A stretch of DNA of 20,804 nt from an uncultured Bacteroidales bacterium (GTDB taxonomy: Bacteria > Bacteroidota > Bacteroidia > Bacteroidales > P3). The DNA lies in NCBI GenBank assembly GCA_937901525.1, contig CALDHX010000028.1, positions 1 through 20,804 of the forward strand. Reading direction: 5' to 3'. The first letter of the stretch is position 1. Each line of letters opens with the position of its first letter. Below are positions 1 to 5,466 of this stretch, piece by piece. The notes beneath the pieces were generated by a model. It saw only the letters and a list, made by a program, of their open reading frames with translations. It had not been told where the DNA came from and searched no databases. The position numbers were made by a program, and so were the translations under genes.

Positions 1-1
1 C

Positions 2-577
2 ACAACATCATACATTCATGCAGGCGGTTCAGTAGGTGTTCTTGCTGCATTTGATGTTGACGATGCAACAGCTGCTAACGATGAATTCGTTGCAATGAGC
101 AAGAACGTAGCAATGCAGATTGCTGCTATGAGCCCCGAATATCTTTCAAAGGCTGACATTTCAGAGGAAGAATTCGCTAAGATGAAGTCAATCACAATTG
201 ACAGCGCTCTCAACAAGCCCGATTCACTTCCCGTACCCATCCTCAACAGCCTCACAGAAGAAGCTATTTCTTCAAAGAAGTGGAGCGACGAGGATGCAGA
301 AATCTTCAAGGGTCTTGATCAGAAGCAGAAGAAGAACTTCCCCAACTTCATTTCAAAGGAAGCTATGGCTACTCTTGCTGAAATCGCAGTTTCACACAAG
401 GCTGAGATCGTTGAAAACAAGATCTTCGCAGGTCTTGTACAGGGTCGTCTTGCAAAGCAGATCAAGGAAGTTTGTCTTCTTGAACAGGCATTTGTTCGTT
501 CAGATCTCTTCGAAGGTGATGTTAACGGTTACATCAATTCAGTTGCTAAGGCTCTTGGTGCAGAAATCAAGGCAGAT
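2..577 (+). CDS. tsf: Elongation factor Ts, C-terminal part, truncated at both ends
   Basis: EF-Ts is the guanine-nucleotide exchange factor that recycles EF-Tu in translation. The frame is open from the window edge and begins in the middle of the protein (SYIHAGGSVGVLAAF, the conserved YIHxGGxxGVL segment). It runs about 190 codons through the dimerisation part (ISKEAMATLAEIAVSHKAEIVENKIFAG, here given in meaning only: the long helical stretch) to LLEQAFVRSD and SVAKALGAEIKA. The usual ending, an F-x-R-[YF]-E-x-GEG segment and a basic/acidic tail, is missing: after GAEIKA the reading frame turns into unrelated sequence. Codon choice (many CTT, GCT, CCC, AAG) and base composition are Firmicutes/Clostridia-like and unlike the AT-rich genes from ~970 on. 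The identification as tsf is firm; its presence here is probably a contig-joining artefact. Confidence 0.85.
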
Positions 578-652
578 TTCCCTGCATTGAATTACGGAAA
601 GGGCTACGATAACTGCTGGGTAATCGATGGCTATGAGCCAGGTCAGATCCAG
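578..652 (+). pseudogene. Short aldose 1-epimerase (galactose mutarotase)-like fragment
   Basis: About 25 codons in the same frame as the EF-Ts fragment read DFPALNYGKGYDNCWVIDG and then YEPGQIQEAA. This resembles the conserved GYD-H/N-x-[FW]-V-[LI] segment of galactose mutarotases, which is followed in that family by a residue run leading to x-AA-x-L. It matches neither EF-Ts nor the following acetyltransferase. The piece has no start, no stop and no catalytic His/Glu set, so it cannot be functional. The match is short and made by eye; it could instead be unrelated linker sequence. It appears to be the middle piece of the chimeric left end. Confidence 0.42.
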
Positions 653-966
653 GAGGCGGCAGAACTCTATGTCGAAGCCGGATGGATGGATCATGCAAAT
701 ATCACTGAAACAGAAAAAATGCTCCGGGGAACATTTGCTGTTTCAGCCGCTTATTATCAGGGGAAACTGATCGGGTTCATGCGGGCTCTCTCCGATGGAG
801 TCAGTGACGCATATCTGCTGGATCTCATTGTTACAAAAAAATGCAGAAAACTCGGAATCGGTAAAAAAATCCTTGATAATCTGACAGCATATCTGAAACA
901 ACTCAACATTGAGTGGATTCTTTTCATCGGAGCTCCGGACACGGAAACATTCTATGAAAAAACATC
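650..966 (+). pseudogene. GNAT-family N-acetyltransferase fragment, lacking both ends
   Basis: About 105 codons match a small GNAT acetyltransferase, an enzyme type that moves an acetyl group from acetyl-CoA to an amine. The family order is visible: AELYVEAGW near the N-terminus, a beta-strand pair FAVSAAYYQGKLIGFMRALSDG, then motif A (AYLLDLIVTKKCRKLGIGKKI), with the acetyl-CoA pyrophosphate-binding R/Q-x-x-G-x-G/A signature RKLGIG. A late strand WILFIGAP and TETFYEKTSA follow. The first strand and start codon are missing. The sequence after FYEKTSA is the reverse strand of the neighbouring lipoprotein gene, so the last few residues of the enzyme are lost as well. It lies in frame with the EF-Ts fragment, and the open frame runs on to 1168 only by chance across the antisense of the lipoprotein. 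Confidence 0.75.
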
Positions 967-1653
967 TGCTCCCGCAGGACGAGATTGTACATCCCAACGA
1001 ATGATAGTATTTTCCAAAGCAGTATTGCCATATCCCTCAACCTCTTTTCTTGGTTCTTCCTTTGCAAGTTGTTTTGGTTCACTGCTTTCTTTCAAGAACG
1101 AAGCAATCTTATGCCAATTTATTTTCTCTAAAGCTTGTGTGTATGCTTCATTCAAAGTTTTGAAGTGAGTAAACGTTACATACGCAGAAGATGATACAAC
1201 TTGTTCAAAGATTACTTCACCATATCTGTTAGTCATTTCTATTTGAAACTTAATATCAACGGAACTAGGCTTTAAATTTGCATTTATTGTCTTTAAATAA
1301 ATATTTAAAGTGTGCTCATTTTTTCCGGTATCATCAAATCCCATACTTTTAATATAGCTTACTGTCGGCATAATAAAGCAAGTAGAATTTGATAGCAAAA
1401 TAATATCTTCACTTTGACTATACTCCGATTCTGTTGGCTCTATGTTAATATTTAATCCTTTTAAATTTTGAAATTGAAACTGTGGTGCACGTACAATTTT
1501 AAAATTTTGACAATCTCTAAGGCTACGATTTAAAGATTCAATAGCCATTTTTTTATTTGCAGCTATTTGTTCTGGTGTTTGTTGTACATAACAACTTGTA
1601 AATAACATTGGCATTAAGATAGCCAATAAACATAATAATTTTTTTACTTTCAT
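952..1653 (-). CDS. Lipoprotein of unknown function, C-terminus cut by a junction
   Basis: The start gives a clean lipoprotein signal: basic MKVKK, a hydrophobic core and the lipobox LFTSC with the acylated Cys at residue 21. The product should therefore be anchored in a membrane, most likely facing the periplasm or outer membrane. The mature part has no domain I can name; it is mixed alpha/beta in appearance and includes a YIKSMGFDD segment and a strand-rich central part. The last plausible native residues are near RWDVQSRPAGADVF (to 232). The frame then stops after a single Ser, exactly where the plus strand becomes the GNAT fragment, so the native C-terminus is lost. The 5' region shares a ~33-base element with the next gene upstream (start 2390), about 74 bases beyond its stop. 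Function unknown; the truncation is well supported. Confidence 0.75.
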   Translation of the reverse strand: MKVKKLLCLLAILMPMLFTSCYVQQTPEQIAANKKMAIESLNRSLRDCQNFKIVRAPQFQFQNLKGLNINIEPTESEYSQSEDIILLSNSTCFIMPTVSYIKSMGFDDTGKNEHTLNIYLKTINANLKPSSVDIKFQIEMTNRYGEVIFEQVVSSSAYVTFTHFKTLNEAYTQALEKINWHKIASFLKESSEPKQLAKEEPRKEVEGYGNTALENTIIRWDVQSRPAGADVFS

Positions 1654-1673
1654 CTTTTTAAACTTTTTATTTT

Positions 1674-1706
1674 CTTTGCCATAGTCCCAAATGGTGATTA
1701 CTTAAT
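1674..1706 (-). repeat. Shared 5' leader element, copy 1
   Basis: On the minus strand this reads AAGTAATCACCATTTGGGAC followed by TATGGCAAAGAAA. It lies about 20 bases ahead of the lipoprotein start (1653). The copy at 2414-2446 differs at only a few positions and sits in the same place relative to its own gene. It does not match TAnnTTTG, so it may be an upstream promoter part, an operator or a 5' UTR regulatory sequence. Confidence 0.7.
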
Positions 1707-1727
1707 TTCTATTTGATGTTTTCAGAT

Positions 1728-2390
1728 TTAAAAACTTAAAGAAAATCCTATTCCCGAAGTGAATTGCGGACTAAAACCACCGTTCGGCATCATCATATTA
1801 TTGTATGAGAACTCCGGACGAACGCCCAAATAACTTCTTTCTCCAACTTTAAATGAGAAATATCCGTTCTCGATATTTGTTTCTTTAGCCAAACCAACTG
1901 CTTTTATTACACTATAAACTCTAGTTGCAAACGTAATAATTGATATAGCAGAAGATAATAAGGGCATCCACTCACTCTCAATAAATAATATAGGAACTAA
2001 AGCAGTAGCACACGTAGTGCCTAATCCTATACAAAGCATACCCCAGCCTTTTTTCCAATTTGTTGCATATAATTCTCCTGTTCCCGGGAAACAGAATGAA
2101 AGAATACCTGCTGCGATAGGGAATTTTCTCGAAGGAAGATAGTTTGGATATATTTGATTAAAGTTGTTTGTTGTAGTCTTTTCAATAGTTTCTTTTACCA
2201 TTTTTATACTTCCATCTTGTATGCCATCAGCTGTTAGAGTATTTAAACTTACTCCCGGAAATTGTTCAACAATAAATCCTTTTACCTTTCCGTCATTTTT
2301 TAAATAAACTACGTCTCTCATGTTTGTTCGAGCAGACACTGCCAATCCTATAAAAAGGATTGCAAATAAAATACTTAATTTTTTTGCCAT
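1728..2390 (-). CDS. Secreted/membrane protein of unknown function with central hydrophobic segments
   Basis: A signal-like N-terminus (residues 1-20, MAKKLSILFAILFIGLAVSA) is followed by DVVYLKNDGKVKGFIVEQFP and SLNTLTADG, a pattern common in Bacteroidota proteins of unknown role that begin DVVYLKNG...G.I.EQ. The centre has hydrophobic stretches at about 91-108 (AAGILSFCFPGTGELY), 117-137 and 143-165. Together with the P-G-x-G-x-x-Y and KKGW pieces, they look like a small TM2-like or membrane-inserted region. The C-terminus (SYLGVRPEFSYNN to GIGFSLSF) ends in aromatic-rich strands and a terminal Phe, as in outer-membrane barrels. Location is probably the envelope; no function can be assigned. 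It lies downstream, on the same strand, of the structured element at 2475-2626, which might control it. Confidence 0.75.
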   Translation of the reverse strand: MAKKLSILFAILFIGLAVSARTNMRDVVYLKNDGKVKGFIVEQFPGVSLNTLTADGIQDGSIKMVKETIEKTTTNNFNQIYPNYLPSRKFPIAAGILSFCFPGTGELYATNWKKGWGMLCIGLGTTCATALVPILFIESEWMPLLSSAISIITFATRVYSVIKAVGLAKETNIENGYFSFKVGERSYLGVRPEFSYNNMMMPNGGFSPQFTSGIGFSLSF

Positions 2391-2413
2391 TTTAATTTGT
2401 TTTTAATTGTTTT

Positions 2414-2446
2414 TTCTTTCTTTGCCCAAGTCCCAAATGGCGATTA
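2414..2446 (-). repeat. Shared 5' leader element, copy 2
   Basis: On the minus strand this reads AAGTAATCGCCATTTGGGAC followed by TTGGGCAAAGAAA. It starts about 24 bases before the ATG at 2390 and is nearly identical to the element before the lipoprotein gene at 1653. Conservation falls away on both sides, so this is a discrete element rather than the edge of a larger duplication. Confidence 0.7.
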
Positions 2447-2474
2447 CTTATTTTCCTTCTTGACTTCAAGGCAT

Positions 2475-2626
2475 AAAAAAACGTGGGACTTTTTTCTTAT
2501 CAAAGTGTGAGGTTCCGCAATTACCTAATCATTGGAATAAGAAAAGCCCACGATATTACTCGTGAGCGTTTTCGGCTTATCTACCCAATGATTTTATGAA
2601 ATTTTGCGGATTTCACACCTCAAAGT
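2475..2626 (-). ncRNA. Candidate structured RNA (6S-like rod or attenuator) with U-tract
   Basis: Read on the minus strand, the segment folds by eye into a long rod. GTGTGA pairs with TCACAC and CCGCAA with TTGCGG (2604-2618 with 2506-2520). A central bubble follows (ATTTCATAAA against TTAGGTAA), then ATCATTGG with CCAATGAT (2528-2535 with 2585-2592), and an apical hairpin CACGA-TATTAC-TCGTG type stem (around 2549-2564) flanked by GAAAA/TTTTC. An alternative helix competes with the apical arm: CGTGGG plus TTTTCTTAT (2537-2553) pairs with ATAAGAAAA plus CCCACG (2482-2500), and is followed directly by seven U (2475-2481), like an intrinsic terminator. Closing stem, bubble and apical stem resemble 6S RNA. 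The mutually exclusive helices and the gene 85 bases downstream would also suit a cis-acting attenuator. No covariation evidence is available. Confidence 0.45.
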
Positions 2627-2808
2627 ATAAGCAAAAACGCTTTTATATGTCGTAAAAATTTAACTCAGTCTAATTATCTTTCTTTTTCTTTTACCATAGG
2701 CATAATTTTTCGTTATTTATCTTTTCAGAATACAAAATTAAAACAAATTTCTTAAAGCACAAATATTTTCTATTAAAAAGCTTTTAAACTCAAATGTGAA
2801 GAAAAAAA

Positions 2809-2871
2809 ATTACCTCGTTATGGTAATTGGATTACCCCTTTGTGGTAATTGGATTACCATAACGAGGTAAT
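2809..2871. repeat. Nested inverted repeat with a duplicated palindrome
   Basis: Two perfect 19-base inverted arms (2809-2827, ATTACCTCGTTATGGTAAT, and 2853-2871) enclose a core in which the 15-base GGTAATTGGATTACC occurs twice (2822-2836, 2843-2857). That 15-mer is itself a palindrome around TGG. A further pair, TACCCCTT (2834-2841) and AAGGGGTA (2884-2891), overlaps it. It could form a hairpin or serve as a multi-site operator. It lies in the gene-free stretch, with no gene reading across it. Confidence 0.8.
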
Positions 2872-2886
2872 GCTTCTACCTCTAAG

Positions 2887-2978
2887 GGGTAAAAAAACAA
2901 ATCAAAGAAAAAAAGAAAAAAAGCGAAGAAAAAAAATAAAAAAGTAAAGAAAAAATTAAAAAAAGTAAAGAAAAAAAA
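2887..2978. repeat. Purine-rich A/G low-complexity tract
   Basis: About 90 bases are almost only A and G on the plus strand, built from irregular units of the type AAAAAAGTAAAG. There is no coding pattern. The stretch runs into the terminator at 2977-3012. Nothing else is recognisable in the gene-free interval between 2640 and 2808, which is plain AT-rich sequence. Confidence 0.6.
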
Positions 2979-3012
2979 GGAGCAACTCTTTGAAAAAGTT
3001 GCTCCTTTTTTA
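2977..3012 (-). terminator. Intrinsic terminator for the barrel gene ending at 3027
   Basis: The stem AGGAGCAACT / AGTTGCTCCT has a short loop, with A-runs on the left and T-runs on the right, so it can work in both directions. It is 15 bases beyond the stop codon of the minus-strand gene. Confidence 0.85.
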
Positions 3013-3026
3013 TGTTAAAAAAACAA

Positions 3027-3749
3027 TTATCTTCTTCCTGAATAACGTTTATTCTTTTGATCTGTTGGTATTCTGTAACTAAATCCTAATGAAGCGTTAT
3101 AAGTCATTGCCCAACCTCCGTAATTGTAGTGATAATCTGGTGGGAAAGCATCGTTTGTTAAGGCAATAGTTGTTTCGATATTAAGTAATAGGTTCTTTGT
3201 TAAGAAGAAAGAATTTATTAATCCTCCATTGATAGCAAAACCTGTGAATTGATCTTGTTCTCCCTCTGGTCTAAAAGAAATACTTCCTACTCCAAAAACT
3301 ATTTGTGCGTCATAATATTTTCTTTTTGCCTTTGTCTTCCAAAAGTTTGTAAGACTTACTAACATATCTACGTGAGTTGCAATTATAGAGTTATATAAAG
3401 TGTCATCATAAGAAGCAATAGGCTTTCCCGCATCATCAAATACTGTAGGCAAGATACTTACTGTGTTCCCTCCTTGAACAGCGAATCTTACTCCTAATAT
3501 TGGTGAAAATTGATAGCCAATTGATAATTGACCTTGCCACTTAATTTTATTATTATCTAATTTAAGTTCATCTGATATTCTATAAAAATTAAAAAGACCT
3601 TTTTGCCATAAATGTAATGCGTGAACACCACCTGCGATTGAAAATTCTACGCTATTGTTGAATACATCTATTGTTCTATAATTTCTTCTTTGAGCAGATA
3701 GATTGAACAATACGCCTATAAATAAAGTGAATAGTAATATCTTTTTCAT
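3027..3749 (-). CDS. Outer-membrane beta-barrel protein, copy A of a tandem pair
   Basis: A cleavable signal peptide (MKKILLFTLFIGVLFNLSAQ, residues 1-20, ending in the SAQ typical of Bacteroidota exports) precedes about 220 residues of alternating strands with many aromatic positions. Examples are SIGYQFSPILGVRFAVQGG, AQIVFGVGSISF and a final strand ASLGFSYRIP. This is the look of a small 8- to 10-stranded porin-like barrel of the Bacteroidota OMP type. It is clearly paralogous to the gene at 3828-4529: both share IGY-x-x-SP-x-L-x-x-RF, FG-[VI]-GS-x-x-F-[RK]-P and AFP...GGW. The start is supported by a TATCTTTG -7 box about 20 bases upstream. Specific function unknown. The short basic tail after YRIP (TDQKNKRYSGRR) is longer than in the paralogue. 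Confidence 0.82.
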   Translation of the reverse strand: MKKILLFTLFIGVLFNLSAQRRNYRTIDVFNNSVEFSIAGGVHALHLWQKGLFNFYRISDELKLDNNKIKWQGQLSIGYQFSPILGVRFAVQGGNTVSILPTVFDDAGKPIASYDDTLYNSIIATHVDMLVSLTNFWKTKAKRKYYDAQIVFGVGSISFRPEGEQDQFTGFAINGGLINSFFLTKNLLLNIETTIALTNDAFPPDYHYNYGGWAMTYNASLGFSYRIPTDQKNKRYSGRR

Positions 3750-3769
3750 AATACAAATATTTGAGGTTG

Positions 3770-3777
3770 CAAAGATA
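3770..3777 (-). promoter_or_regulatory. Bacteroidota -7 box for barrel copy A
   Basis: TATCTTTG on the minus strand is a full match to TAnnTTTG, 20 bases before the ATG at 3749. No clear -33 TTTG is visible. Confidence 0.6.
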
Positions 3778-3827
3778 TAACTATTTACTTTATTTTTAAA
3801 ATAAAAAACAGTTTTTTTTGTCTTGTT

Positions 3828-4529
3828 TTATTGATTATCTTTTTTGATAGGGAATTTGTAGGTTATTCCTCCTGTTATGTCTGCAATTATAACCCAACCT
3901 CCGGAACTTATGTGAAAAGATCTAGGAAAGGCACTTGTTGTTAAGATTAGTTGTGCTTCTAAATTAGCAGACCAATTTTTGTTAATAGGAAAAGAAATTA
4001 TTCCTCCTCCATTATATGCAAATCTTAATAGGTTTTCTCTATTGTAATCTTCGCTATTGATGTTTGCTTCAAGGTTGTATGGCTTAAAAATAGTTGAACC
4101 TATTCCGAAAAGTAGTTTGAAATCAATTTTGTCAACATATTTTGTTTCTGCGTTGTTCTTATACCAAAAGTTTCTTAGGTTTATAACTACATCAAAGTGT
4201 GGATGCGACATCGAATTTTTTAGTTTTTTTTCATTTAAATAAGATGTGAATAATCCTTTTTGAAAAGTGAAACGAGCAGTTAATGTTGGCGATATATTAT
4301 ATCCGATATAGATTTTTTGTGAGGAGAAAAAAGAGTTTTCATCTCTCCAACAATCAAATTTTCCCCATGATTGAGGATGTGATTGTACTAATTCTAAGGA
4401 ATTAAATCCTGTTGCAATACCAATTTCTATTTCGGGAATGAATTCATTTGGTTTTCTGTATCTTGATTCTTGTGCCGATAGTGTCAGTAATGTGCAAATA
4501 AATAAAGTAAATGCTAAAATTTTCTTCAT
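3828..4529 (-). CDS. Outer-membrane beta-barrel protein, copy B of a tandem pair
   Basis: I place the start at 4529, giving MKKILAFTLFICTLLTLSAQ as signal peptide and a protein of 233 residues. The open frame extends upstream to 4661, but that extension would cross the promoter region and would bury the signal peptide. The mature part parallels copy A through its length: IGYNISPTLTARFTFQKG, FKLLFGIGSTIFKPY, NGGGIISF, then AFPRSFHISSGGW and a final strand GGITYKFP. Sequence identity is moderate, so the duplication is old. It probably sits in the outer membrane; no ligand or transport role can be named. It diverges from the OmpH-like gene, with 104 bases between the two starts. Confidence 0.82.
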   Translation of the reverse strand: MKKILAFTLFICTLLTLSAQESRYRKPNEFIPEIEIGIATGFNSLELVQSHPQSWGKFDCWRDENSFFSSQKIYIGYNISPTLTARFTFQKGLFTSYLNEKKLKNSMSHPHFDVVINLRNFWYKNNAETKYVDKIDFKLLFGIGSTIFKPYNLEANINSEDYNRENLLRFAYNGGGIISFPINKNWSANLEAQLILTTSAFPRSFHISSGGWVIIADITGGITYKFPIKKDNQ

Positions 4530-4550
4530 AATATCAATATTTTCAATCTG

Positions 4551-4558
4551 CGAAGATA
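4551..4558 (-). promoter_or_regulatory. Near-consensus -7 box for barrel copy B
   Basis: TATCTTCG on the minus strand has one mismatch to TAnnTTTG, 21 bases before the ATG at 4529. The DNA around it (AAGATATAACTATTTGCTTT on the plus strand) is almost the same as upstream of copy A at 3772-3791, so the promoter was duplicated with the gene. Confidence 0.5.
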
Positions 4559-4601
4559 TAACTATTTGCTTTATTATTAAAATAAATAGTGTTTTTTTTT
4601 G

Positions 4602-4609
4602 TACTTTTG
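4602..4609 (+). promoter_or_regulatory. -7 box for the OmpH-like gene
   Basis: TACTTTTG matches TAnnTTTG and lies 24 bases before the ATG at 4634. The box also argues against starting that gene further upstream at 4589, which would place the promoter inside the coding sequence. Confidence 0.6.
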
Positions 4610-4633
4610 CCACAAATAAAAAACAAAATTTAT

Positions 4634-5275
4634 ATGGAAAAAAAGAATTCAAACATTGCATTATGGATAGGCTGTGGGTTGTCTATCGTTTGTTCGATAA
4701 TACTTTTTGTTATGGTATTATCTGATGGAAACAAAAAAGAAAAAGAAACAAAAGATGTTGCGAAAACAGAGAAAAAAAACAAAACTCTTTCTTCTCCTGG
4801 TCTAAAAGTTGCTTATATCAATACTGATACTATAATGGCAAAGTATCAAATGGCACTTGATATGGAAGCAGAATTGCAGGCTTATCAAAAAAACTTACAA
4901 AACGAATTGGAATCAAAAGCAAGAAAATTCCAAAGTGATTATGAAAACTACTTAAAGAATGGAGCAAGTTTAACTTTGACTCAACAAAAGCAAACAGAGC
5001 AAGACCTTACAAAAAGACAACAAGAGTTACCTCAGCTTGAACAACAAATGATGATGAATTTGCAAGAAAGACAAGCTTCTGATAACAAAAAAATGTTAGA
5101 TGCTATTTATGCTTTTATAAAAGATTATAACAAGAAACATCAAAATTTCGATGTTATTTTCAGTAAATCTTATCTTGGTTCACCTGTTCTTTACATTGAT
5201 GAAGGAATGGATATAACAGATGAGATTATTGAAGGATTGAACAAAGAATACGAAGAATATAAAAAGGAAAAATAA
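4634..5275 (+). CDS. OmpH/Skp-family periplasmic chaperone-like protein
   Basis: Skp/OmpH proteins hold unfolded outer-membrane proteins in the periplasm. The chosen start (MEKKNSNIALWIGCGLSIVC) gives a 213-residue protein. It has a single membrane segment at about 8-28 acting as an uncleaved anchor or signal, a charged Lys/Glu linker (33-52), then LKVAYINTDTIMAKYQMALD, the OmpH family opening (VAYVDxxxIL-like). A long helical, Gln/Glu/Lys-rich coiled coil follows (about 80-165, with LQAYQKNLQNELESKARKFQ), and the C-terminal strand part FDVIFSKSYLGSPVLYID closes the domain (the VIFS...G.-.YID pattern). The membrane anchor replaces the usual cleavable signal. A terminator follows 20 bases after the stop. 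Confident on family; the client proteins cannot be known, but barrel genes lie on both sides. Confidence 0.88.
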   Translation: MEKKNSNIALWIGCGLSIVCSIILFVMVLSDGNKKEKETKDVAKTEKKNKTLSSPGLKVAYINTDTIMAKYQMALDMEAELQAYQKNLQNELESKARKFQSDYENYLKNGASLTLTQQKQTEQDLTKRQQELPQLEQQMMMNLQERQASDNKKMLDAIYAFIKDYNKKHQNFDVIFSKSYLGSPVLYIDEGMDITDEIIEGLNKEYEEYKKEK

Positions 5276-5295
5276 AAACTTAGTGTTGTGAAACT

Positions 5296-5328
5296 AAAAA
5301 AGCGGAAGAAAATTCTTCCGCTTTTTTT
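5296..5328 (+). terminator. Bidirectional terminator between the OmpH gene and tRNA-fMet
   Basis: The stem AGCGGAAGAA / TTCTTCCGCT (5301-5310 and 5313-5322) is flanked by an A-run and a seven-T run. It ends the OmpH transcript and, on the other strand, the tRNA transcript. Confidence 0.85.
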
Positions 5329-5333
5329 CTTTG

Positions 5334-5405
<72 letters not shown>

Positions 5406-5423
5406 TCTTGTTGTTTTGGATTG

Positions 5424-5431
5424 CAAAAATA
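5424..5431 (-). promoter_or_regulatory. -7 box for tRNA-fMet
   Basis: TATTTTTG on the minus strand matches TAnnTTTG and ends about 18 bases before the tRNA 5' end. It lies next to and partly under the left arm of an inverted repeat, TGGATTGCA (5417-5425) and TGCAATCCA (5442-5450). Confidence 0.6.
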
Positions 5432-5466
5432 ATACTATTTCTGCAATCCACCAAATTTTTTTGCTT

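Noticed and set aside
16..309. Minus-strand open frame opposite the EF-Ts fragment
   Set aside because: It is the antisense shadow of a clear EF-Ts reading frame and has no recognisable protein features.
1652..1684. A ten-codon leader peptide (MAKKIKSLKR) overlapping the lipoprotein start
   Set aside because: The shared leader before the second gene does not keep this frame or ATG, so there is no support for translation.
2809..2871. Nested palindrome as an insertion-sequence end
   Set aside because: There is no transposase, no target duplication and no internal coding sequence; a small non-coding element is possible but not shown.
4530..4661. N-terminal extension of barrel copy B
   Set aside because: It would cross the divergent promoter region and bury a clear signal peptide that starts at 4529.
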